A stretch of DNA of 64,000 nucleotides from Microbacterium sp. Root166 (lineage in GTDB: Bacteria > Actinomycetota > Actinomycetes > Actinomycetales > Microbacteriaceae), in the NCBI RefSeq assembly GCF_001427145.1, contig NZ_LMGL01000001.1, positions 1,379,241-1,443,240 of the forward strand, read 5' to 3'. The notes beneath the pieces were generated by a model. The model did no database searches. It had not been told where the DNA came from and saw nothing but the letters and a program-made list of their open reading frames with translations. A program made the position numbers and the translations under genes. Of this stretch, positions 39,970-47,357 are shown piece after piece; position 1 is the first letter of the stretch; each line of letters starts with the position of its first letter.

Positions 39970-41118
39970 ATGGACACCTCGATCGCGGGGCGCCCGCCCC
40001 GCACGACATGGGGCTTCGCCGCTCTCTTCGGGCTGCTGGGGTCCCTCATCGTCGCCGTGGTCGTCACGGCTTTCGTCTGGCCGGCCGCCACCTCGGAGGT
40101 GCACGGCCTGCCCGTCGCGATCGGCGGGCCCGCCGATCAAGTCGCTCTCGTGGAGGGCGCCATGTCCGAGCAGGATCCGGAGCCCTTCGCGCTTCAGGCC
40201 GTCGATACGCGCGCTGAGGCCGTCGCGCTGATCGAGACCCGCGAGATCTACGGCGCCATCCTGCTCGGCGACGAGCCGGAGGTCCTCATCGCCTCCGCAG
40301 CCGGACCGGTGGCCGCGAACGCGCTGCGCGGCGTCGCCACGCAGCTTCAGGGGAAGATCGACACCGGCGTCACCGACGCGCTCACGGCGCAGCTCACCGC
40401 GATCGCGCAGGCGCTGCAGTCCGGGCAGCAGCCGCAGCTGCCACCCGGCGGCGCCGCGCTGCCGGAGGTCCCGACGGTGACTGTGACCGACCTCGTGCCG
40501 CTCGCCGAAGGGGACGCGACGGGCGCAGGGCTTGCGGCATCCGTGTTCCCCCTCGTCCTCGGCGGGATGATCGGCGGAATCCTGCTCACTCTGCTCGTCC
40601 AGGGCGTGGTCCGGCGGCTCGTAGGTCTCGTCGTGTTCGGCGTCGCCGCGGGTGCGGGGATCGTACTCGTGATGCAGTCGTGGTTCGGCATCCTGCAGGG
40701 CGACTGGCTGCTGAACGCCGCGGTCGTCGGCACCGGAGTCATGGCCACCGGCGCGCTCATCATCGGGCTGGCCGCGCTCGTCGGCCCTCCCGGCATCGGC
40801 ATCGGCGCGGTCATCACGATGCTCATCGCGAACCCGATCGCCGGGGCGGCCGCACCCCCGCAGTTCCTGCCGGAGCCGTGGGGAGCCGTGGGCCAGTTCT
40901 TCGTGCCCGGGGCGTCCGCCACGCTGCTGCGATCGGTGGGCTACTTCCCGGATGCCCCGACCCTGATGCAGTGGCTGGTACTGGGTGCGTGGCTCGCCGG
41001 CGGAGTCCTGCTCGCGCTCATCGGCCATCACCGCGAGGCGGCCGAGATCGCGCCTCCTGCGGATCAGCTCGAGCACGCCGAGGCGGCGACCGACCGGGAG
41101 CCCGCCGCCGTCGGCTGA
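39970..41118 (+). CDS. Membrane protein, YhgE/ABC-2-like, TetR-controlled
   Basis: 382 residues. One N-terminal helix (17-38) is followed by a roughly 150-residue extracytoplasmic domain (VHGLPVAIGGPADQVALVE, then AVDTRAEAVALIETREIYGAILLG) and five C-terminal helices (from about 195) with GVMATGALIIGLAALVGPPG. The arrangement, one helix, large outside loop, five helices, is that of ABC-2-type/YhgE-Pip proteins that often accompany efflux. There is no ATPase alongside. GGGAGG precedes the ATG. Divergent TetR and operator suggest induction by a small molecule. Confidence 0.7.
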   Translation: MDTSIAGRPPRTTWGFAALFGLLGSLIVAVVVTAFVWPAATSEVHGLPVAIGGPADQVALVEGAMSEQDPEPFALQAVDTRAEAVALIETREIYGAILLGDEPEVLIASAAGPVAANALRGVATQLQGKIDTGVTDALTAQLTAIAQALQSGQQPQLPPGGAALPEVPTVTVTDLVPLAEGDATGAGLAASVFPLVLGGMIGGILLTLLVQGVVRRLVGLVVFGVAAGAGIVLVMQSWFGILQGDWLLNAAVVGTGVMATGALIIGLAALVGPPGIGIGAVITMLIANPIAGAAAPPQFLPEPWGAVGQFFVPGASATLLRSVGYFPDAPTLMQWLVLGAWLAGGVLLALIGHHREAAEIAPPADQLEHAEAATDREPAAVG

Positions 41119-41147
41119 CCGCCCACGGCAGGCACGCCGGGGATCGC

Positions 41148-41153
41148 TAGGGT
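41148..41153 (+). promoter_or_regulatory. -10 box of antiporter gene
   Basis: TAGGGT, 6 nt, GTG at 41160: leaderless layout. Confidence 0.5.
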
Positions 41154-41159
41154 GAGTGC

Positions 41160-42362
41160 GTGAACGACCTCGAGCCCACGCTGCTCATCATCCCGATCCT
41201 CGGCGTGCTCGCACCGCTCTTCGCCCGCGGCATCAGCCGCTGGGTGCGCGTGCCGATCGTCGTGTTCGAGCTCGTGCTGGGCATCCTGGTCGGGCCGAGC
41301 GTGCTGGGCTGGGCGCAGCCCGACGCCTTCATCGACGTCCTCTCGGAATACGGGCTGGCGATGCTCTTCTTCGTCGCGGGATCCGAGATCGAGTTCGCGG
41401 CGTTCCGCGGGCGCACCGGCAAGCGGGCGACCCTCGGCTGGCTGATCAGCCTCGTGGCCGGCGTCGCCGCCGCGTGGGTGTTTGTTCCGGGCGAGGAGGC
41501 GGTCGTCATCGGCGTCGCCTTGTGCTCGACGGCGCTGGGCACCATCCTCCCGATCCTCCGCGACGCGGGAGAGCTCAAGACGCCGTTCGGACGTGCCCTG
41601 GGGGCGATCGGCGCGGTCGGCGAGTTCGGCCCGCTCGTGGCCATCTCGATCTTCCTCGGCAGCCGCAACCCGGGCTTCTCCACCGTCGTGCTCCTGCTGT
41701 TCGTCGCCCTCGCGGGCTTCGCGATCTGGCTCGCCGTCCGCCTTCCGCGCGGGGCCATGCACCGGTTCGTGAATTCGTCCCTGCACACGTCCGGTCAGTT
41801 CGCCATCCGTGTCGTGTTCGTCATCCTCGCCGGACTCATCGCGCTGAGCATCGTGTTCGACCTCGATATCCTGCTGGGCGCGTTCGCGGCCGGCATCGTG
41901 TGGCGCCTGATCATGCGCGATGCGGACGAGGCGGACCGCGAGGCCGTCGAGAGCAAGGTCGAAGCCGTGGCCTTCGGCTTCCTCGTGCCGGTGTTCTTCA
42001 TCTACACCGGGGTGATGTTCGACCTCGAGGCGCTGCTCGCGCAGCCGCTGCTCTTCCTGCTGCTGCCCGTGGTGCTCGTCGTGCTGTTCATCGTCCGCGG
42101 CGTCCCGTCGATGCTCGCGGCACCCGAGGGCTCGACGTCCAAGGATCGGCTGTCGATCGCGCTCCTCGGGGCGACCGGGCTGCCGATCATCGTCGCCGTC
42201 ACGGCCATCGGCGTCGAGGACGGCGTGCTCTCGTCGGCCGCCGCGGCCCTCCTCGTCGGCGCCGGGATGCTGTCGGTGCTGCTGTTCCCGCTCATCGCCA
42301 TGAGCATCCGCGGCGAGCGGCAGGTCGGGGCGAGCGAAGTGCTCGAGGACGACCTGGCGTGA
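41160..42362 (+). CDS. Cation:proton antiporter (CPA2 type)
   Basis: 400 residues with about 12 transmembrane helices. The sequence shows VPIVVFELVLGILVGPSVLG, LAMLFFVAGSEIEF (residues 66-79, the conserved third-helix region), and VFDLDILLGAFAAGIVWRLI in the second repeat with acidic residues in the membrane. It should exchange Na+ or K+ for H+. No RCK/TrkA_N domain is present. Its stop overlaps the next gene (GTGA, 42359-42362). Confidence 0.9.
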   Translation: MNDLEPTLLIIPILGVLAPLFARGISRWVRVPIVVFELVLGILVGPSVLGWAQPDAFIDVLSEYGLAMLFFVAGSEIEFAAFRGRTGKRATLGWLISLVAGVAAAWVFVPGEEAVVIGVALCSTALGTILPILRDAGELKTPFGRALGAIGAVGEFGPLVAISIFLGSRNPGFSTVVLLLFVALAGFAIWLAVRLPRGAMHRFVNSSLHTSGQFAIRVVFVILAGLIALSIVFDLDILLGAFAAGIVWRLIMRDADEADREAVESKVEAVAFGFLVPVFFIYTGVMFDLEALLAQPLLFLLLPVVLVVLFIVRGVPSMLAAPEGSTSKDRLSIALLGATGLPIIVAVTAIGVEDGVLSSAAAALLVGAGMLSVLLFPLIAMSIRGERQVGASEVLEDDLA

Positions 42363-42844
42363 GCGCCGTCGCGCTCCTCGCAGCCGCCCGGGCGCGGCTG
42401 GCGGGTGCGCCGCAGGAGGCCCTCGGCGAGCTGCGGACGCCGGGACGCGTGCTCGGCATCGCGCGCGCTCCGCGGATCGTGCCCGCAGGCCAGGCCTGGC
42501 ACATCGGAGCGCTGCTGCTCACCGACGACGCGGTGCTCGCCACCGGCGAGATCGTGCGAGCCCGCGCCGAAGCCCGGCGCGGGTACGCCGCCGAGTCGCA
42601 GCGGCAGCGTGCCGAGCTCGCCGCCGCCGCCCGGCGCGGCGGGTTCGACGAAGGTCAGGTTGTCCACATCGGGTGGCAGGTGGCCGATCCGGCCGCGGTC
42701 GACCGGGGCGCGGCATCCGGTCCCCTCGCCCTCGTCGACGGCGTGCCCAGCGTGCGATGGAGCGCTGCGGGCGGCTACGTGCCGCTCGACCGGTACCTCG
42801 ACGAGCGCATCGCGCTGCTGCTCGCCCCGCCGCCGGGCGCCTAG
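42359..42844 (+). CDS. Unknown protein coupled to the antiporter
   Basis: 161 residues from a GTG that overlaps the antiporter stop by 4 nt. VSAVALLAAARARLAGAPQEA begins the protein; later segments include GQAWHIGALLLTDDAVLATGEIVRARAEARRGYAAESQR and a C-terminal YVPLDRYLDERI. It is soluble, alpha/beta in appearance and has no known motif. Coupling suggests a role linked to the transporter, but the family is not recognised. Confidence 0.65.
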   Translation: MSAVALLAAARARLAGAPQEALGELRTPGRVLGIARAPRIVPAGQAWHIGALLLTDDAVLATGEIVRARAEARRGYAAESQRQRAELAAAARRGGFDEGQVVHIGWQVADPAAVDRGAASGPLALVDGVPSVRWSAAGGYVPLDRYLDERIALLLAPPPGA

Positions 42845-42894
42845 CGCACGCTCTGCCGCTGTCAACCCCGTGACGGGCAGCACGGCCGGTTCCA

Positions 42895-42900
42895 TAACCT
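42895..42900 (+). promoter_or_regulatory. -10 box of TspO-like gene
   Basis: TAACCT, 7 nt, ATG at 42908: leaderless layout. Confidence 0.45.
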
Positions 42901-42907
42901 GGGCGGC

Positions 42908-43714
42908 ATGGATTCCGCAGCGAAGGACCTCGCCCGTCAGATCATCGTGATCAGCGCCTTCTGCTTCATGATCGTCGCCGCCATGGTCGGCACCGGCCTG
43001 TTCGGGGGCACCCCGGTGCAGGACCTCCAGGACGGCGCACTCGATGCCGACGGCTCGTACCTGGCGCCGGCACGGCAGGCGTTCTCGATCTGGACGGTGA
43101 TCTACGTCGGGCTGTTCGCGTACACCGTGTGGCAGGCGCTGCCGCGTCAGCGCAGCCGCTCCCGTCAGCGCGACCTCGGCTGGCTCATCGCCGGCACCAT
43201 GGTCCTCAACGGCCTGTGGCTGGTGACCGCCCAGTTCGCGACGCTGCCCCTCACGGTGCTCGCCATCGTGCTGCTGCTGGTGCTCCTCGGCCTCACCTTC
43301 CGTCGCGCGGTCGTGCGCCCGGGCCGGGGCTGGATCGACGCGCTGCTGATCGACGGCGTCACCGGGCTGCACCTGGGCTGGGTCGCGCTGGCGACCGTGG
43401 CCAACACGTCGGCCTGGCTGACGACGATCGTGCCCGAGGAGGCGGAGGAGTCCGCCGCCCTGTGGGGGATCGCCGTGCTGGCCGTCGTCGCGGCCATCGG
43501 CGTCGGCATCGCGTGGGCGAGCGAGTGGCGCATCGCCCCCGGCCTCGCGATGGGATGGGGACTCGCGTGGATCGCGGTCGGCCGTCTCGCCTTCGAGCCG
43601 CCCAGCCAGGCGATCGGCATCGCCGCGATCTTCGCCGCCGTGATCGTCGTGGTCGTCCCCCTCGCCGGCACGCTCATGCACCGCGTCGCCCTGATGCGCA
43701 ACGCCGAGGCCTGA
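42908..43714 (+). CDS. Tryptophan-rich sensory protein (TspO/MBR-like)
   Basis: 268 residues with seven to eight hydrophobic helices. The segments LAPARQAFSIWTVIYVGLFAYTVWQ and NGLWLVTAQFATLP resemble the FxxxWTxxY region of TspO/MBR proteins, and GLHLGWVALATVANTSAWL the later helices of the longer actinobacterial variant. TspO proteins bind porphyrins and other hydrophobic ligands in membranes. The length is about 100 residues more than classical TspO. Function of this long form is not established. Confidence 0.7.
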   Translation: MDSAAKDLARQIIVISAFCFMIVAAMVGTGLFGGTPVQDLQDGALDADGSYLAPARQAFSIWTVIYVGLFAYTVWQALPRQRSRSRQRDLGWLIAGTMVLNGLWLVTAQFATLPLTVLAIVLLLVLLGLTFRRAVVRPGRGWIDALLIDGVTGLHLGWVALATVANTSAWLTTIVPEEAEESAALWGIAVLAVVAAIGVGIAWASEWRIAPGLAMGWGLAWIAVGRLAFEPPSQAIGIAAIFAAVIVVVVPLAGTLMHRVALMRNAEA

Positions 43715-43726
43715 CGCCCGGTGGGG

Positions 43727-44479
43727 TCAGGCGGCTTCGGCCGGCCGGAAGCGCCGGGCGAACGCCTCGAGCAGCCGTGACGGCTGGGTGACGGATGCCG
43801 CGAGGACCCGCGACGCGACGACGTCGTAGTCGTTCGCCTCGAAGTAGCCGTCGTCGCGGTACACCGCCATCCGCTCGGTGAAGGCGCGGGTCGTGGGCTC
43901 GGGGTGGAACTGGGTGGCGTACAGCCGGTCGCCGACCACGTAGGCCTGGACGGGGCATCCTTCGTTGAAGGCGAGCAGCGTGGCCCCGGCGGGCGGGGCG
44001 GCGGTGCCCTCCTTGTGGGCGGTGAGGGCCGTGAAGCGGTTCGCGAGCCCGCCGAAGAGCGGATCGGATGCCGCGGCCGGCGTGAGCTCGATGGCGACCG
44101 GACCGGTGTCCTCGGGGTACGCGCGGCTGACCTCGCCCCCCAGCATCCGCGTGACCACTCCGATGCCGTAGCAGGTGAACATCGCCGCGGGGCCGTCGCC
44201 CGCAGCCACGCGCCGCGCGATGCGCTCGAGGTCGGCTTCGAGCCGCCGCTGCACGTCGGTCTTGGTCGACTCGGGGTCGGCGAGATTGAAAGGGCTGCCG
44301 CCCACGAGGAATCCGCTGTACCGCTCGAAGACGTCGCCGGGCAGGGGCTCGCGCACGAGGTCGTGGTGACCCAGCTGCGAGGGATCCAGACGCATCGCGG
44401 TGCGGAACGACTCGTACTCGGCCGCCGCCGCGCCCTGCTGCGGCCGCACGCAGACATAGAGCAGCGGCGCGGGGGTCAT
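43727..44479 (-). CDS. Class I glutamine amidotransferase-like protein
   Basis: 250 residues of the GMP-synthase-type GATase fold. The nucleophile elbow is MFTCYGIGVV with Cys103, and the His-Glu pair is FHPEPT (His192, Glu194). SGFLVGGSPFNLADPE near residue 56 is the substrate/oxyanion region. It could hydrolyse glutamine or a gamma-glutamyl compound; no synthetase partner is adjacent. TAGACT (44486-44491, minus) lies 6 nt before the ATG, implying a leaderless mRNA. Confidence 0.85.
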   Translation of the reverse strand: MTPAPLLYVCVRPQQGAAAAEYESFRTAMRLDPSQLGHHDLVREPLPGDVFERYSGFLVGGSPFNLADPESTKTDVQRRLEADLERIARRVAAGDGPAAMFTCYGIGVVTRMLGGEVSRAYPEDTGPVAIELTPAAASDPLFGGLANRFTALTAHKEGTAAPPAGATLLAFNEGCPVQAYVVGDRLYATQFHPEPTTRAFTERMAVYRDDGYFEANDYDVVASRVLAASVTQPSRLLEAFARRFRPAEAA

Positions 44480-44583
44480 CCCGGCAGTCTAAATCGCGGC
44501 ATCCTCCGCTGCGATATCCGCACCGGTCGCATGACGTCGTGTATCACGTGCGCCCTATCGCTCTCTGTACCTGTGTGGAGACA

Positions 44584-45207
44584 ATGGGCATCATGACGCA
44601 CGCGCCCCAGGCTTCGGTCGAGTCGGCCGAGCCGGCGCGCTGGGAGCGCGCGGCGACGCTCTTCGTGCAGTGGCGCGAGGGCGACAGCCGTGCGATGGAC
44701 GAGCTGGTCCGGCTGCTCAGTCCGACGCTGTGGCACGTCGCGCGGGCCTACGGGCTGGATCCCGGGCTCGCGCAGGATGTGGTGCAGACGACGTGGCTGA
44801 CCCTGGTCCGCCGGCACGAGACCATCAACGATCCCCGTGCGGTGTCGGGCTGGCTCTCGATGTGCGCGCGGCGCGAGGCCTGGCGGGTGGGCAAGCAGCA
44901 GCGCCGGTCCGATCCGACCGAGGTCGAGGCGCTCGAACCGCACCTTCCCACGCACGAATCCGCCGAGCAGACGGCGGCCACCGGCGACGCCGCGAACCGG
45001 CTGTGGCAGGCGGTCGGGACGCTCAACGAGCGGTGCCGCCGGCTGCTGCGGATCGTGGCGTTCGAGGAGCGCCCCGACTACGCGCGGATCGCCCAGGACC
45101 TGGCCATGCCGGTCGGCTCGATCGGGCCGACCCGCCAGCGATGCCTCGGAAAGCTTCGCGCTGCGCTCGAGGACGCCGGATGGGAAGGAGCAGCTGATGG
45201 AACCTGA
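44584..45207 (+). CDS. ECF-type RNA polymerase sigma factor
   Basis: About 207 residues from the ATG at 44584 (MGIMTHAPQ; an ATG 9 nt later is also possible). Sigma region 2 is recognisable: RWERAATLFVQWREGDSRAMDELV, LWHVARAYGLDPGLAQDVVQTTWLTLVR, DPRAVSGWLSMCARREAWR. Region 4 is LNERCRRLLRIVAFEERPDY followed by IAQDLAMPVGSIGPTRQRCL. The first gene of a four-gene cluster with a small protein, a subtilisin and a CHAT protease. It has no obvious anti-sigma partner. It overlaps the next gene by 11 nt. The sigma factor may turn the cluster on itself. Confidence 0.88.
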   Translation: MGIMTHAPQASVESAEPARWERAATLFVQWREGDSRAMDELVRLLSPTLWHVARAYGLDPGLAQDVVQTTWLTLVRRHETINDPRAVSGWLSMCARREAWRVGKQQRRSDPTEVEALEPHLPTHESAEQTAATGDAANRLWQAVGTLNERCRRLLRIVAFEERPDYARIAQDLAMPVGSIGPTRQRCLGKLRAALEDAGWEGAADGT

Positions 45208-45664
45208 AGACTTCGCCGCCGACGCCGCGCTGTTCGCTCGCCTGCGCGCGGTGTGGGAAGAGCTCGATCCGGTACCGGCCGGCCTGGTCGACCGCATGGT
45301 GGCCGTCGTGGCCGTCGAGGATCTCAGCCGCGAGTACGCGCTGCTCACCCTCGTCGAGGGAGCGACCGCCGCAGTCCGGGGCGAGAACGACACCGCGACC
45401 CTGCAGTTCAGCGACGGCAGCACGAGCGTGATGGTCCACGTCACCTCCACAGCGGACGGCGGCAGGCGGGTCGACGGGTGGGTGGATGCCGCGCCGATGG
45501 CCGTGAGACTGGTCCAGGGCGAGCGGGAGTGGGAGGCTGAGTCCGGTGAGCACGGTCGTTTCGCGTTCGCCGAGGTGAGCCCCGGCCTCACGCGCATCCG
45601 AATGGTCGTGCGCGATGCCGGCGGCGAGCTGCGGGAGTTCCAGACGCCGCAGTTCGAGGTCTGA
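45197..45664 (+). CDS. Small protein of the sigma/subtilisin/CHAT cluster
   Basis: 155 residues, starting with an ATG preceded by GGAAGGAG and overlapping the sigma gene by 11 nt. The N-terminal part (EDFAADAALFARLRAVWEEL, DPVPAGLVDRMVAVVAVEDL) is helical; the C-terminal part (VMVHVTSTADGGRRVDGWVD, FAFAEVSPGLTRIRMVVRDA) looks like a beta-sandwich resembling carboxypeptidase-regulatory folds. There is no membrane segment or catalytic motif. Position after an ECF sigma factor is where an anti-sigma factor often sits, so a regulatory role is possible. Otherwise unassigned. Confidence 0.75.
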   Translation: MEPEDFAADAALFARLRAVWEELDPVPAGLVDRMVAVVAVEDLSREYALLTLVEGATAAVRGENDTATLQFSDGSTSVMVHVTSTADGGRRVDGWVDAAPMAVRLVQGEREWEAESGEHGRFAFAEVSPGLTRIRMVVRDAGGELREFQTPQFEV

Positions 45665-45739
45665 CCCTTCGGGGGCGGTCCACGCAGTCCAGCGGCTTCG
45701 ACGAGCGGCCGCGCCGAGCGAGATCGAAGGAGATGGCAG

Positions 45740-47347
45740 ATGGCACGACCGGTCGCCGGTGACGGAGCCAAGCGTCCGCGCAGGGACAGGACGCGAGGAG
45801 CGTCGTGGGAGGAGCGGGAGCAGGTCATCAAGCCCCTCGGGGTCGTGCTGCAGCCTCCGGCCGAGCCCGGGGAGCGCGCCATCTTCCCGACGGTGTACGT
45901 GCCCGATCGGATCCTCGTCTCGGCCCGACGCGACGCGCAGGAGGTGGCGGACGCTCTCAACAAGGAGTTCGCCGATTCCGGCATCCGTCTCAGCCTGGAG
46001 CGTTCCCCGCTGGCCTTCCAGCGTCGCGCGCGTCGCCGCAGCGGCAACGGCGGCCCGGCCGTGACCCGGCTGCTCCTGGTCTCCGAGCCCGATGCGAAGC
46101 CCGGTGCGCCGGACGCGTGGGCGGTGCTGCGGGATGCCGCGCGCCGAGGCGTCGACCTCACCGGGGTGGGCCTGGACCACCTGCTCACCGTCGGCCCGAT
46201 CGGGATGAACCCGTTCACGTCGACAAACCCGTTCGCGTCGACGAATCCGTTCACCTCCACGAACCCCTTCACGTCCACCAACCCGTTCACCTCGACGAAC
46301 CCGTTCACGTCGACGAATCCCGCCAGCACGGGCCTCGGCAGCTACGCCCTGCCCGGGTACGGCGGTCGGCAGCCCGTCGCCTGGATCGGCGGACCGCCGC
46401 CGCGCACCGAGCACGGATCGCACGATCGACCCGTCGTGATGGTGCTCGACACCGGCTGCGGCGAGCACGACTGGTTCGGGCCCGGCGTCGTGGAGCGACG
46501 CGTGGAGGTCGACGGGCATCCGATCGGCCGCACGAGCACGTCGGACGACCCCGAGGTCAATCCCGACCTCGTCGGGCCGCTCGACGGTCAGATCGACCCG
46601 ATCGCGGGTCACGGCACGTTCATCGCCGGGATCGTGCTGCAGGCGTGCCCGGAGGCGGTGATCCTCACCCCGCGCATCGCCGACAGCCTGGGGCGGGTCA
46701 TCGAGTCGGATCTCATCGACGCCCTCGATCAGGTCGCCGAGCTGGTGCGGCGGCACGACCAGAAGATCGACGGCGGGCGACGCATCGACGTGCTCAACAT
46801 GTCGCTCGGCTACTACCACGAGACCCCGGCCGACGTCCTGTTCAGCGACGGCCTGCGCGACGTGCTGCTCGAGATCACGGATGCCGGCTGCGCCGTGGTC
46901 TGCAGCGCAGGCAACGACGCCACCGACCGGCCGATGTTCCCGGCCGCCTTCCCGGGTGAGAGCGGCTCGGCGCCGCTCGTGTCGGTCGGCGCCTGCAACC
47001 CGAATCGCCGGACGGTCGCGCTCTACAGCAACACCGCACCGTGGGTCGATCTCTATGCCCGGGGGACGGCCGTGGTCTCCACGTTCCCGAGCTTCAACGG
47101 CGGCGCTCAGGCGGTGACCAGCCGTCCCGCGCACGGCAAGGCGCGCGAGGCGATCGACCCCGACGACTTCAGCGGCGGGTTCGCGGTGTGGAGCGGCACG
47201 TCGTTCGCCGCGCCCCTCGTGGCAGGCACGATCGCCGCCCGGCTCGACGCCGCGGCGGCCGACGGGGGATGGCCCGCGAAGGTCTCGGAGCGCGTCGGGC
47301 GGGCCGAGAAGATCGCCGCGGCCCTCGCCGAGGAGCGGCCCTTGTAG
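45740..47347 (+). CDS. Cytosolic S8 subtilisin-like protease with NPFTST repeat linker
   Basis: 535 residues, no signal peptide. Residues 1-155 are a non-catalytic domain (VYVPDRILVSARRDAQEVAD). Residues 157-197 are six NPF[T/A]ST hexads plus a partial one, with no similar run elsewhere in the window. The S8 catalytic domain follows with the triad Asp237 (VLDTGCGEHD), His291 (AGHGTFIAG) and Ser488 (SGTSFAAP), and oxyanion Asn392 (SAGND). Subtilases are normally exported; an intracellular one beside a caspase-like CHAT protein suggests a signalling or conflict role. An 75-bp gap follows the small protein and AAGGAGATGG precedes the ATG. Confidence 0.9.
   Translation: MARPVAGDGAKRPRRDRTRGASWEEREQVIKPLGVVLQPPAEPGERAIFPTVYVPDRILVSARRDAQEVADALNKEFADSGIRLSLERSPLAFQRRARRRSGNGGPAVTRLLLVSEPDAKPGAPDAWAVLRDAARRGVDLTGVGLDHLLTVGPIGMNPFTSTNPFASTNPFTSTNPFTSTNPFTSTNPFTSTNPASTGLGSYALPGYGGRQPVAWIGGPPPRTEHGSHDRPVVMVLDTGCGEHDWFGPGVVERRVEVDGHPIGRTSTSDDPEVNPDLVGPLDGQIDPIAGHGTFIAGIVLQACPEAVILTPRIADSLGRVIESDLIDALDQVAELVRRHDQKIDGGRRIDVLNMSLGYYHETPADVLFSDGLRDVLLEITDAGCAVVCSAGNDATDRPMFPAAFPGESGSAPLVSVGACNPNRRTVALYSNTAPWVDLYARGTAVVSTFPSFNGGAQAVTSRPAHGKAREAIDPDDFSGGFAVWSGTSFAAPLVAGTIAARLDAAAADGGWPAKVSERVGRAEKIAAALAEERPL
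46208..46330 (+). repeat. Tandem 18-bp repeats encoding NPFTST
   Basis: Six consecutive 18-bp units (46208-46315) encode NPFTST or NPFAST, followed by a partial NPAST unit. Codons vary between units (aaccc, aatcc, aaccc; acgtcg, acctcc), so the protein sequence is conserved over the DNA. Confidence 0.85.
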
Positions 47348-47350
47348 ATT
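47345..47350 (+). promoter_or_regulatory. -10 box overlapping the S8 stop, for the CHAT gene
   Basis: TAGATT contains the TAG stop of the protease gene and ends 7 nt before the CHAT ATG at 47358. The gene may therefore have its own leaderless promoter in addition to read-through. Confidence 0.45.
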
Positions 47351-47357
47351 CGGCGAT

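Noticed and set aside
46208..46330. CRISPR-like or VNTR array
   Set aside because: The 18-bp units are in frame, code NPFTST and lack spacers; it is a coding repeat.
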